Notes: a model not told the origin generated them from the sequence alone. DNA of 11,380 nucleotides from an uncultured Collinsella sp. (GCA_902470345.1 CABRGB010000055.1:1-11380), one strand, 5' to 3'; positions 1 to 6,004 are shown, numbered from the stretch's first letter. Program-made: numbers and translations.

Positions 1-41
1 GGCCCTTGCGGCGTAGTCGCTATTTATTCAGTCCAAGTTTC

Positions 42-74
42 GGGGCGCAGTTCACTGTCCCCTTTGTGGTGGTT
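42..74. repeat. Dispersed palindromic intergenic repeat, copy 1 (partial)
   Basis: This copy has the centre GGGGCGCAGTTCAC and the right arm CCTTTGTGGTGGTT of an element that recurs at 1824-1868 and 2569-2610. The left arm is missing. Its centre can also fold by itself (GGGG, CAGT / ACTG, CCCC). It starts 13 bases past the stop codon of the gene ending at 88. No T-run follows the fold on either strand, so I do not call it an intrinsic terminator. Confidence 0.6.
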
Positions 75-87
75 TTCGGGCGAGCTG

Positions 88-1743
88 CTACTTGATGAAC
101 GGGTTCAGCCTGGCCGCCAGCGGATCGAGCTTGTACATGGTTGCAAAGCATTCGCGACCATAGTCGGAATCGTTGCTCCAGCTACCCTGGTCAACGTCGT
201 ACTCTGCGTCCAGACGAATCCACTCCTCCGGCTTGTTCTTCTCGTGCTTGCTGCAGAAGTAGCGCTGGTACTCGACCTCGTGCTCAAACTCAAACTCGGC
301 ATCCGAACCGCGGCCGGCATACTCGTCGACCGACGTCAGGTTGCCGTGGTCGTCGTAGTAAAACTCCGCATAGCCGCCGCGCTCGGAATCGATCCTGTCG
401 AGCTTTCCGTCGCTGTACGAATAATCCACCGCGGCATACGAGTTCAGCGAGCCGTAATCGTTGCCGTGCGAGTCATATGCCACAGGCGAGATACGCGAAA
501 TGTTGCCGTCCTTGTCATACTCATAGCCCGCGGTGATCGTCCACGTAGTTCCCACCGTGTCGCCCTGGCAGTCCAGCGTAAAGGACGTCACGCGATCCTT
601 GTCGTATCCGTACGAATACACGACCGTCCGAGGATTGGCCGGGCTGGTATCGGTGTTGGTCACCATGTTGCCGTCCTGGTAGACATACATGCTCGCGCTC
701 TCGCCGTAACCCGCATGGGTCGTCTTGTTGATCAGGTTTCCGTCCGCGTCGTAGGTAAACGTCGTGGTGCTCGACGAATCGCTCACGTCGGCATCGCAGT
801 CGATGCGCGTGACGTTACCGTCGGCGTCGTACGTAAACGTGTTGACGTTCTCGTAACCGCCCGCCAGATCTTCCTCAATCTCCGAAATGCGATGCGACTC
901 ATCGTGCTCGACGCTGTAGCTTACACCGCCACCTTGCTTGACGGCAGACGTGAAGCCCGTGACGTAACCGTTCTCGTCGCGCTCGATCTCGTAGATATCG
1001 CCGTACTGGTCCGATTTATCGGTACCCTCGTAGGACATCGGCAGCCACAACTCGTCGAGCTGTGTGTCCTTAATGCCGCTAACCTTCGTATCCTGCGGCA
1101 GCGCCAGCGTGGCGAGCTTCTTTTTACCCGAAAGATCAACGCTTTTGAGCTCCCCGGCATTTGAAAGGTCGAGCTTCTCGATGTTGTCGCAACCGTCCAG
1201 GTTAACGACGGTGACGTTGCTCGCCGAGTTAAGCTCGACGGTCTTAAGGTCGCCGCAGCCCGAAAGGTCCAGGTTGACGAGTTTATCCCCACCGTATTCC
1301 ACATTGGTAACGTTGGGGAACACCTTGCCCAGGCCCTGCGTCGACGCGATGCCGTCCAGCTCGACCGACGTCACCGCCTTGGCCTCGTCGCGCGAGATGC
1401 GGCCGTCACCGTTAGTGTCGTACTTGGTCGAGACAAGCGCACGCATGCCGCTGTCCGGGAAGGCTTTCTCGTCGATAGGCGTGGTCGCGATCTGCGTAAA
1501 GTAGAACAGCGCGCCACCGTCGATGCCCGCCGCCACGACAAGCACCGCGGCAAGGGCGATGAGGGGCTTCTTGGAACGCTTGCGCCGCACGGGCTGCTGC
1601 ACGGGCACGTATTGCCCAGGAGCGGGCGTGGCAGGCTGGGGTTGCTGCGTGGCCGCGACCTGGTCGGGTGCTACGGGCGCGCCGCATACGGGGCAAAAGA
1701 GGGCGTCGTCGACAAGCGGCGTGCCACACGAGCGACAAAACAT
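88..1743 (-). CDS. Zinc-ribbon, membrane-anchored protein with EF-hand-like loop, leucine-rich and YD-type repeats
   Basis: A 551-residue protein of unknown function. Seen in the sequence: an N-terminal zinc ribbon with two CxxC knuckles (C3/C6 and C17/C20), a Pro/Gln-rich linker, a basic stretch RRKRSKK, then a single hydrophobic helix at about 60-82. Next comes a calcium-loop-like DTNGDGRISRDE (109-120, acidic or polar ligands at the expected positions), then short leucine-rich units with about 20-residue spacing (about 150-215), then YD-type repeats such as YDADGNVTRI and YDDHGNLTSV (from about 250 to 480). Inferred topology: zinc ribbon in the cytoplasm, repeats outside. The YD repeats resemble those of RHS/wall-associated proteins, but there is no RHS core or C-terminal toxin. 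I chose the ATG at 1743 because GAAAGGAG lies 6 bases upstream; an in-frame ATG at 1815 would add 24 residues lacking domain features. Function could be surface sensing or adhesion; this is a guess. Confidence 0.85.
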   Translation of the reverse strand: MFCRSCGTPLVDDALFCPVCGAPVAPDQVAATQQPQPATPAPGQYVPVQQPVRRKRSKKPLIALAAVLVVAAGIDGGALFYFTQIATTPIDEKAFPDSGMRALVSTKYDTNGDGRISRDEAKAVTSVELDGIASTQGLGKVFPNVTNVEYGGDKLVNLDLSGCGDLKTVELNSASNVTVVNLDGCDNIEKLDLSNAGELKSVDLSGKKKLATLALPQDTKVSGIKDTQLDELWLPMSYEGTDKSDQYGDIYEIERDENGYVTGFTSAVKQGGGVSYSVEHDESHRISEIEEDLAGGYENVNTFTYDADGNVTRIDCDADVSDSSSTTTFTYDADGNLINKTTHAGYGESASMYVYQDGNMVTNTDTSPANPRTVVYSYGYDKDRVTSFTLDCQGDTVGTTWTITAGYEYDKDGNISRISPVAYDSHGNDYGSLNSYAAVDYSYSDGKLDRIDSERGGYAEFYYDDHGNLTSVDEYAGRGSDAEFEFEHEVEYQRYFCSKHEKNKPEEWIRLDAEYDVDQGSWSNDSDYGRECFATMYKLDPLAARLNPFIK

Positions 1744-1749
1744 GGCGGG

Positions 1750-1757
1750 CTCCTTTC
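1750..1757 (-). promoter_or_regulatory. Ribosome binding site fixing the start of the zinc-ribbon gene
   Basis: GAAAGGAG on the minus strand, 6 bases before the ATG at 1743. It supports that start over the upstream in-frame ATG at 1815. Confidence 0.75.
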
Positions 1758-1823
1758 GGTTCATTCCTTCCACCATGAAGGTAAACCCAAAAATGCAGCC
1801 CTTGTTGCGCAACATTCAGCCCA

Positions 1824-1868
1824 AACCACCGCAAAGGGGCGCAGCTCACAGGTGCCTTTGTGTTGGTT
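1824..1868. repeat. Dispersed palindromic intergenic repeat, copy 2 (complete)
   Basis: Left arm AACCACCGCAAAGG and right arm CCTTTGTGTTGGTT form an imperfect 14-bp stem (one mismatch, one G-T pair) around GGCGCAGCTCACAGGTG. It lies between the divergent zinc-ribbon gene and hicA, inside the likely leader of the former. Confidence 0.65.
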
Positions 1869-1876
1869 CGAACACT

Positions 1877-1902
1877 TGTTCTATACGTACACATGTTCTA
1901 TA
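1877..1902. promoter_or_regulatory. Direct repeat TGTTCTATA x2 upstream of hicA
   Basis: TGTTCTATA occurs at 1877-1885 and again at 1894-1902 (17-bp period) in the divergent intergenic region. The minus-strand form is TATAGAACA. The core ATAGAAC also recurs upstream of the SIS gene at 8135-8155 and 8197-8217. It could be a protein-binding site or a pair of -10 like sequences; neither is proven. Confidence 0.4.
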
Positions 1903-1929
1903 GTAGGGATGCTTGCACCGGACTTAAAT

Positions 1930-1950
1930 TGCAACTAGGATATAGTTGCA
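1930..1950. promoter_or_regulatory. Inverted repeat, likely HicB (or HicAB) operator
   Basis: TGCAACTA-ggata-TAGTTGCA is a perfect 8-bp inverted repeat with a 5-bp centre, ending 14 bases before the hicA ATG. Position and symmetry fit autoregulation by the antitoxin, which is established for HicAB systems. It overlaps weak promoter-like hexamers (TTGCAC at 1913-1918, 17-bp spacer, TAGGAT at 1936-1941; also TATAGT at 1941-1946). Confidence 0.55.
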
Positions 1951-1964
1951 GAATGTGAGGCGGG

Positions 1965-2228
1965 ATGACTCGGACCGATAAACTCATCGCCCAACTGCTT
2001 AGCTGCCCCTCGATGTATCGGTATACCGATTTTTTAAAAGTCATGGCATCATATCGCTTTGAAATGGACAACAAAAGCAAGACATTCGGATCGCGCGTTC
2101 GCTTCTACAGGCCATCAGATGGCAGGATGTTCGTAATGCACGCGCCACATCCATCTGACGAATTGACAGCGGGGACCATTCGAAACATCGTTCGATTTCT
2201 GCAAGATGTCGGAGGTAGTCATGAGTAA
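1965..2228 (+). CDS. hicA: HicA-family toxin (mRNA interferase)
   Basis: An 87-residue protein of usual HicA length. HicA toxins are small double-stranded-RNA-binding-fold proteins that cleave or block mRNA in the cytoplasm and are neutralised by HicB. Visible family pattern: an N-terminal helix (DKLIAQLLSCP), a central GSRVRF strand, then HAPHPSDEL and a C-terminal helix (GTIRNIVRFLQDVG). In classical HicA the position after Gly-Ser is the catalytic His (GSHH-like); here it is Arg, as I recall for a GSRVRF-type subgroup. A weak GAGG lies four bases before the start. It overlaps hicB by 8 bases. Base composition is more AT-rich than the neighbours, which fits transfer. Confidence 0.8.
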   Translation: MTRTDKLIAQLLSCPSMYRYTDFLKVMASYRFEMDNKSKTFGSRVRFYRPSDGRMFVMHAPHPSDELTAGTIRNIVRFLQDVGGSHE

Positions 2229-2550
2229 CGTTTTGGCATACAAGGGTTATTTCGCCCCAGTCGAGTTCGATGCCGAACAGCATGTGCTAACAGGTATGGT
2301 CACCGGCATTAGGGACGCAATCGTATTTGAAGGCTCCACGGTTAAAGAAGTGGAGCAATGCTTCCACGACGCCGTCGACGATTACCTTGAGTTTTGCGCC
2401 GAGAAGGGCAAGGAACCCGAGCGGGCTTTTAAGGGGTCGTTCAACGTAAGAACGGGCTCTGAGCTCCACAAGCAAGCAGCGCTGGCAGCGGCAAAGAAGG
2501 GTGAGTCACTCAATAAGTTTGTGACTGAGGCGATCGCTGCGGCGTTATAG
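2221..2550 (+). CDS. hicB: HicB-family antitoxin
   Basis: A 109-residue partner of the HicA toxin. The N-terminal part (about 1-60) matches the partially degraded RNase-H-like HicB fold: YKGYFAPVEFDAE, GMVTGIRDAIVFEGSTVKEVEQCFHDAVDDYLEFC. The C-terminal part (SELHKQAALAAAKKGESLNKFVTEAIAAAL) is the ribbon-helix-helix type segment that binds DNA in this subfamily (also seen in HicB_lk antitoxins). I chose the ATG at 2221 because GGAGG lies 5 bases upstream; an earlier in-frame ATG at 2206 would place that site inside the gene. The 8-base overlap with hicA suggests translational coupling. It probably represses its own promoter through the inverted repeat at 1930-1950. Confidence 0.88.
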   Translation: MSNVLAYKGYFAPVEFDAEQHVLTGMVTGIRDAIVFEGSTVKEVEQCFHDAVDDYLEFCAEKGKEPERAFKGSFNVRTGSELHKQAALAAAKKGESLNKFVTEAIAAAL

Positions 2551-2560
2551 CATTAACGCC
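2541..2560 (+). other. Hairpin overlapping the hicB stop codon
   Basis: GGCGTTA-tagcat-TAACGCC is a perfect 7-bp inverted repeat spanning the hicB stop. No T-run follows, so it is at most a weak or factor-assisted end signal or an mRNA-stabilising fold. Confidence 0.35.
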
Positions 2561-2568
2561 TAGGCTCA

Positions 2569-2610
2569 AACCACCACAAAGGGCGCAGTTCACAGGCATA
2601 TTTGCGGTGA
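2569..2610. repeat. Dispersed palindromic intergenic repeat, copy 3
   Basis: AACCACCACAAAGGGCGCAGTTCACAGG-type core with decayed right arm TTTGCGGTGA. It is closely similar to 1824-1868 and in the same orientation. It lies just downstream of hicB, so copies 2 and 3 bracket the toxin-antitoxin pair. Confidence 0.6.
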
Positions 2611-2630
2611 CTTTACTGCCCATATCGCGT

Positions 2631-2658
2631 TTGCCCAGATAAAAGCTGCCAAAATAAA
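2631..2658 (+). promoter_or_regulatory. Possible promoter of the cyclo-ligase gene
   Basis: TTGCCC, 16-bp spacer, AATAAA; four of six bases match in each hexamer. The predicted transcript start is about 30 bases before the ATG at 2697. Weak by sequence alone. Confidence 0.3.
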
Positions 2659-2680
2659 CCTGTCCCTTTTTGGTAGGTTT
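2656..2680. repeat. Short inverted repeat AAACCT / AGGTTT
   Basis: AAACCT and AGGTTT flank a 13-base CTGTCCC/TTTTTGG-containing centre, just before the cyclo-ligase start. It resembles the arms of the AACCACC element only loosely and may be another small intergenic repeat or a leader hairpin. Confidence 0.3.
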
Positions 2681-2696
2681 GGGAGATGAGACTGGG

Positions 2697-3293
2697 ATGG
2701 ATAAGGCTGAGTTGCGGCGGGCAGTGATTGCTCGGCGCGATGCTATTGATCTGGATGTTCGGGCAGCGAAGTCTGCTGTTGTATGCGCGCGGCTTGTTGA
2801 GCTGATGGAGTCCAGCGGCACTGCGGACCAACGCACCGTTGCCGTCTATGCCGCCATGGGTTCCGAGGTCGACCCAGCCGCGTTTGCCGCCGCGGCCGTC
2901 GCGCGTGGCTGGCGCGTGGCCTATCCGTGCATGCTCTCGGCAACAGACGCCATGGCTTGTGGCCAGCGCATGCGCATGCGGGCAGTCTCTGCCGGCGATG
3001 CGTCCGAGACCCCGTTTATCGCCCACCCTACGCGGGCCTTCGCAGCCATGGACGTCGACAGCGACCACTTCCCCATCGTGCCCGCCAAGGCTCTCGACAT
3101 GATTATCGTGCCGCTCGTGGCTTTCGACCGCACCGGCGCGCGCCTGGGCTACGGCGGAGGCTGCTACGACCGCTACCTGCCCACAGTTGCGCCTGAATGC
3201 CTAATCGTCGGCATCGCCTTTGACGAGCAGCGTGTCGACCACGTTCCCACCGACGCCCACGACCTGCCACTGCCCAACATCGTCAGCGCCTAG
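2697..3293 (+). CDS. 5-formyltetrahydrofolate cyclo-ligase
   Basis: A 198-residue cytoplasmic enzyme converting 5-formyl-THF and ATP to 5,10-methenyl-THF, returning a storage or inhibitory folate to the one-carbon pool (MTHFS / YgfA family). The N-terminus KAELRRAVIARRDAI is the family's basic helix; the nucleotide and folate site motif GYGGGCYDRYL is at 151-161; the C-terminus (VDHVPTDAHDLPLPNIV) matches the family end. Length is normal. I start at ATG 2697, where the KxELR family N-terminus begins. An in-frame TTG at 2670 has no ribosome site. GGGAG lies 11 bases upstream, so initiation is probably not strong. The product could feed 5,10-methenyl-THF toward the same folate pool used in methionine synthesis, but there is no operon link to metA. 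Confidence 0.93.
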   Translation: MDKAELRRAVIARRDAIDLDVRAAKSAVVCARLVELMESSGTADQRTVAVYAAMGSEVDPAAFAAAAVARGWRVAYPCMLSATDAMACGQRMRMRAVSAGDASETPFIAHPTRAFAAMDVDSDHFPIVPAKALDMIIVPLVAFDRTGARLGYGGGCYDRYLPTVAPECLIVGIAFDEQRVDHVPTDAHDLPLPNIVSA

Positions 3294-3317
3294 CCGCCGC
3301 TGTATCGCACCCGCAAG

Positions 3318-3436
3318 ATGAGCGTGGAAAATCTCCCACTTTGAGCCCTCTTACGAGCCAAAAACGGGAGATTATCCACACTCATTCAACAAGCGTCCGA
3401 AAATCCACGCTCGTCCGTCCGATTTTCCACGCTTGT
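3318..3436. repeat. 119-bp hairpin-bearing repeat, copy A
   Basis: Aligned without gaps to 4719-4837, 96 of 119 bases match. The first 66 bases form a hairpin: GAGCGTGGAAAATCTCCC (3320-3337) against GGGAGATTATCCACACTC (3366-3383), 16 of 18 pairs. Two further CCACGCTY units follow in direct orientation. It contains TTATCCACA at 3372-3380, which equals the classical DnaA-box consensus. It lies between two convergent genes. Confidence 0.85.
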
Positions 3437-3460
3437 GCAGCCAAACGCCCTGCAACTGCC

Positions 3461-4423
3461 TCAGCACGCACGCGGCACGCCGGCGACCTTGAGCTTGCGA
3501 TCGAGCTTTGTCGGGTCCCTTAGATCATCCCAGCACAAGCGCACGATCTTGCAGTTATCAAGCAGCGAAAGCCTCGACTCGCGCTGGCGCTCATCGAACT
3601 GCGCCTTCGCGAGCTTGCCCTCCTCCGCCGCCTTCTCGCTTTTAACGAATCCGTCGAACTCCCCGATAATCAGCCGGTCGCCCACGCGCCACAAGTAGTC
3701 GACGCGATACGGTCGTCCCGGCTCAACCGGGTCGAACAGCTCAACTTGTAGCTCCGGCGTCTGCCAGCCGCGCTCGATCATCAGGGCACGCGCCTTGGAC
3801 TCGCCGCCGCTTTCCGACAGCCCATCGGCACATCGTGCAACCCTGCGCGCCGTCACAACACCGCGACGATTCAGGCCAAGCTTGTCGACAGTCTCAACGA
3901 GATGCTCCTTCGACAAAAGTTGCTCATGGAGCGCCGAATCCGCGATGATCAGTCCCTCGACAAACGATGCATCGACCAAGCAATCCGTAATCGTTTGATC
4001 GATATCGGTTACGGCGATATCCATCTGGGTGGCCCGTGTTTGACGAGCATAGCGATGACGAATGACCTGAGAGCCCGGCGTCGTCGATTGGGGCGGCATC
4101 GCGGCGATATGGATGTGCGTCAAATTGGCATGCGAAACCGAAAGGCCATAGATAACAGCCGCCGTATAGGAGCAAAATGTCCAGTCGGGGTGCTTTTGCG
4201 CAAGCGCCCGCACCCGATGCAGATAACGCTGCCGAAACTTGAGCTCGGACCAGTATTCCGGACGCGCATACAGCCCCGGCATGACCGCTTCGAGACTTCC
4301 CGCCTCCGCCCGCCGCTGAATCTGCTTTGCCTCCGCCGCCGTGCGCGCGTACACGCAGCTCATCTGCTGTTCGCATGCTTTAATGTGACTTGCAAGCCTT
4401 TGATTCGCCGTCATGTTTCCCAT
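3461..4423 (-). CDS. AbiEi-like protein with C-terminal PD-(D/E)XK-like (DUF559/Vsr-type) domain
   Basis: A 320-residue protein. The N-terminal half shows the pattern of AbiEi-type (type IV antitoxin) regulators: a winged-helix-like start, then EAGSLEAVMPGLYARPEYW and an alpha-helical part with CSYTAAVIYGLSV. The C-terminal ~90 residues resemble the DUF559 / Vsr endonuclease-like fold: RVDYLW (Asp242), then LIIGEFDGFVK (Glu255, Asp257, Lys261), then a strand-helix end KIVRLCWDDLRD. Those acidic and Lys residues fit a PD-(D/E)XK metal site, but cleavage is inference. Start at 4423: GGGAGG lies 4 bases upstream; ATG 4414 would be 13 bases from it and ATG 4486 adds unsupported residues. No AbiEii nucleotidyltransferase toxin gene is adjacent. 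The gene is bracketed by the 119-bp repeats. Confidence 0.75.
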   Translation of the reverse strand: MGNMTANQRLASHIKACEQQMSCVYARTAAEAKQIQRRAEAGSLEAVMPGLYARPEYWSELKFRQRYLHRVRALAQKHPDWTFCSYTAAVIYGLSVSHANLTHIHIAAMPPQSTTPGSQVIRHRYARQTRATQMDIAVTDIDQTITDCLVDASFVEGLIIADSALHEQLLSKEHLVETVDKLGLNRRGVVTARRVARCADGLSESGGESKARALMIERGWQTPELQVELFDPVEPGRPYRVDYLWRVGDRLIIGEFDGFVKSEKAAEEGKLAKAQFDERQRESRLSLLDNCKIVRLCWDDLRDPTKLDRKLKVAGVPRAC

Positions 4424-4718
4424 GTCGCCTCCCAAATCTTGGAACGGCGCAAACGTACCAGACGGTTTCATGCGAAGTCTGACCAAATACCGTCCAGGCG
4501 CTGACCAAATGCTTGACGGTTTTGGACGTTTTAGGCTGATGGCTTATATCTGCAGGCAGGGCGGTTGTCGAGAGGTCCCTGTCTCCACATTTTGAGGCCT
4601 TGGTCCATCGGATTATCAGAAAGAAAAACCCGTCGAGATTCAAGACTACGCCAAATGCGACTTTGCCTCTGCACGCACCGTCGCTTAGCCGAGCCATCGG
4701 CATCTACATGCCTAAAAA
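4424..4718. other. Gene-free upstream region of the AbiEi-like gene
   Basis: About 295 bases. The part next to the gene holds a direct repeat CTGACCAAAT (4479-4488 and 4501-4510) and several ACCGTC / GACGGT motifs; the rest (about 4540-4718) shows only a small GCCGA-gcca-TCGGC hairpin and no supportable coding region. Confidence 0.6.
4479..4510. promoter_or_regulatory. Direct repeat CTGACCAAAT x2, possible operator of the AbiEi-like gene
   Basis: Two exact 10-base copies 22 bp apart (about two helical turns), 56-87 bases before the start codon at 4423. AbiEi proteins are known autorepressors that bind repeats at their own promoter, so a regulatory site is plausible. Confidence 0.4.
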
Positions 4719-4837
4719 ATGAGCGTGGATAATCTCCCGTTTTGAGCCTAGTTTCAAGCCAAAAGTGGGAGATTATCCACGCTCGATTTGTAAATGTCCG
4801 AAAATCCACGCTCGTCCGTCCGGATATCCACGCTCGT
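4719..4837. repeat. 119-bp hairpin-bearing repeat, copy B
   Basis: Same orientation and length as 3318-3436. Its hairpin is perfect: GAGCGTGGATAATCTCCC (4721-4738) against GGGAGATTATCCACGCTC (4767-4784), 18 of 18 pairs. ATCCACGCTCG recurs at 4775, 4804 and 4826 (direct) with one inverted copy at the left end, giving an iteron-like array. It lies between metA and the AbiEi-like gene. Confidence 0.88.
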
Positions 4838-4866
4838 CACGCCGCCGGCACAGCAGCAGCCGTAGC

Positions 4867-5793
4867 CTAGTGCTCCTCGCCGGCGCGGGCTAGGTCGTAG
4901 GGCGTGGTCTGGTAGACGTAGTAGTTGAGCCAGTTGGTGTAGAGCAGCTGAGCCTGGCTGCGCCAGACGTTGCGCGGCTCGGCGGCGGGGTCGTCACCCG
5001 GGAAGTAATGCGCCGGCACCTGAGGGTTGAGGCCGCGCTTCACGTCGCGCTCGTACTCCAGGCGCAACGTGTCGGTATCGTACTCGGGATGGCCAAAGAC
5101 AAAGAAGCGACGGCTGTCGGTCGACTTGACGATGTACAGGCCCACCTCGTCGGACACGGCCACGACCTCAAGCTGCGGCTCGGCCTCCACGTCCTCGCGG
5201 CGCACATCGGTGTTGCGCGAATGCACGGCATAGAAACGGTCGTCGAAGCCGCGGACCAGCGGGCTTTGCGGCTTCACCAGATAATGCTCAAACACGCCAC
5301 TCGCCTTTGCCGGCAGGTCGTACTTCTGAATACCGTAATGATGGTACAGACCAGCCTGCGCGCCCCAACAAATGTGCAGCGTAGAGTGCACGTGCGTGGT
5401 TGACCAATCCATGATCTGGCAGAGCTCGGGCCAGTAGTCGACCTCTTCGAACGGCATCTGTTCCACCGGCGCGCCCGTGATGATCAGGCCGTCGTAGTGG
5501 ATGTCGCGGATGTCGTCGAACGTGCGGTAGAACGTCTCCAGGTGGCCGGCGCTTACGTGCGTGGCCTCGTGCGTCTTGGTGCGCAGCAGGTCCACCTCCA
5601 CCTGCAGCGGCGTGTTGGAGAGCTTTCGCATGATCTGCGTCTCGGTGGCAATCTTGGTGGGCATGAGGTTGAGAATGAGCACGCGCAGCGGACGGATGTC
5701 CTGGTGCAACGCGCGGTACTCGGTCATGACAAAGATGTTCTCGCTCTCGAGCTGCGCGGCGGCAGGGAGGGCGTCGGGGATGCGAATGGGCAT
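4867..5793 (-). CDS. metA: Homoserine O-acyltransferase (MetA-type, predicted acetyl-specific)
   Basis: A 308-residue cytoplasmic enzyme activating homoserine with an acyl-CoA, the first committed step of methionine synthesis. The numbering falls exactly on the characterised MetA scheme: catalytic Cys142 in HICWGAQAGLY, His235 and Glu237 in FGHPEYD, Lys47 in LMPTK. Residue 111 is Glu (GAPVEQMPF). Structural and mutational work on Bacillus MetA linked Glu111 to acetyl-CoA and Gly111 to succinyl-CoA use, so acetyl-homoserine is the expected product. AAGGAG lies 5 bases before the ATG. It stands alone; the next gene (hydroxyacid dehydrogenase) is divergent. No SAM or other riboswitch is recognisable in the 211-base gap upstream. 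Confidence 0.94.
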   Translation of the reverse strand: MPIRIPDALPAAAQLESENIFVMTEYRALHQDIRPLRVLILNLMPTKIATETQIMRKLSNTPLQVEVDLLRTKTHEATHVSAGHLETFYRTFDDIRDIHYDGLIITGAPVEQMPFEEVDYWPELCQIMDWSTTHVHSTLHICWGAQAGLYHHYGIQKYDLPAKASGVFEHYLVKPQSPLVRGFDDRFYAVHSRNTDVRREDVEAEPQLEVVAVSDEVGLYIVKSTDSRRFFVFGHPEYDTDTLRLEYERDVKRGLNPQVPAHYFPGDDPAAEPRNVWRSQAQLLYTNWLNYYVYQTTPYDLARAGEEH

Positions 5794-5917
5794 GGATGCT
5801 CCTTACGAGTCAGTTGCAGCTATGGTACAACGAGCGGCCCCATCCGCGCGAGCACATCGCCCAGCGATGCCGTCAGCGGCCCAAATCGCTCCAAAAGTAG
5901 AGATTAAGGCATGTCCC

Positions 5918-5953
5918 AAAAAACTACTTCGCTTTAGCCTAGCAAAGTGGTAG
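5918..5953 (-). terminator. Terminator-like hairpin plus T6 on the minus strand
   Basis: Read on the minus strand: CTAC-ca-CTTT, loop, AAAG-cgaa-GTAG followed at once by TTTTTT (plus-strand A6 at 5918-5923). It sits about 125 bases upstream of metA, inside the divergent region, so it could attenuate metA leader transcripts or stop antisense transcription out of the dehydrogenase gene. The stem is short and asymmetric. Confidence 0.3.
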
Positions 5954-5967
5954 CAGGACGCTACAAT
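5940..5967 (+). promoter_or_regulatory. Probable promoter of the hydroxyacid dehydrogenase gene
   Basis: TACAAT at 5962-5967 is a good -10 hexamer; the -35 region (TAGCAA, 16-bp spacing) is poor. The expected start is about 30 bases before the ATG at 6005. Confidence 0.4.
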
Positions 5968-6004
5968 GGTTCGACGCGAAAAACTCGGCCGAAAGGATAC
6001 ATAT

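Noticed and set aside
64..1164. Plus-strand open frame opposite the zinc-ribbon protein gene
   Set aside because: Val/Arg-rich shadow with no ribosome site or domain.
1803..1814. 12-bp palindrome TGTTGCGCAACA upstream of the zinc-ribbon gene
   Set aside because: A perfect palindrome but single and short, with no supporting promoter; chance occurrence is plausible.
4380..4703. 107-codon minus-strand frame upstream of the AbiEi-like gene
   Set aside because: It overlaps the AbiEi-like start and has no ribosome site or family features.
3318..4837. CRISPR array or complete insertion sequence suggested by repeats
   Set aside because: Only two long copies, no regular spacers, no cas genes, no transposase and no terminal inverted repeats of an IS.
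5794..6004. SAM or other methionine riboswitch upstream of metA
   Set aside because: I found no conserved SAM-I, SAM-II or similar core; only a short terminator-like hairpin.
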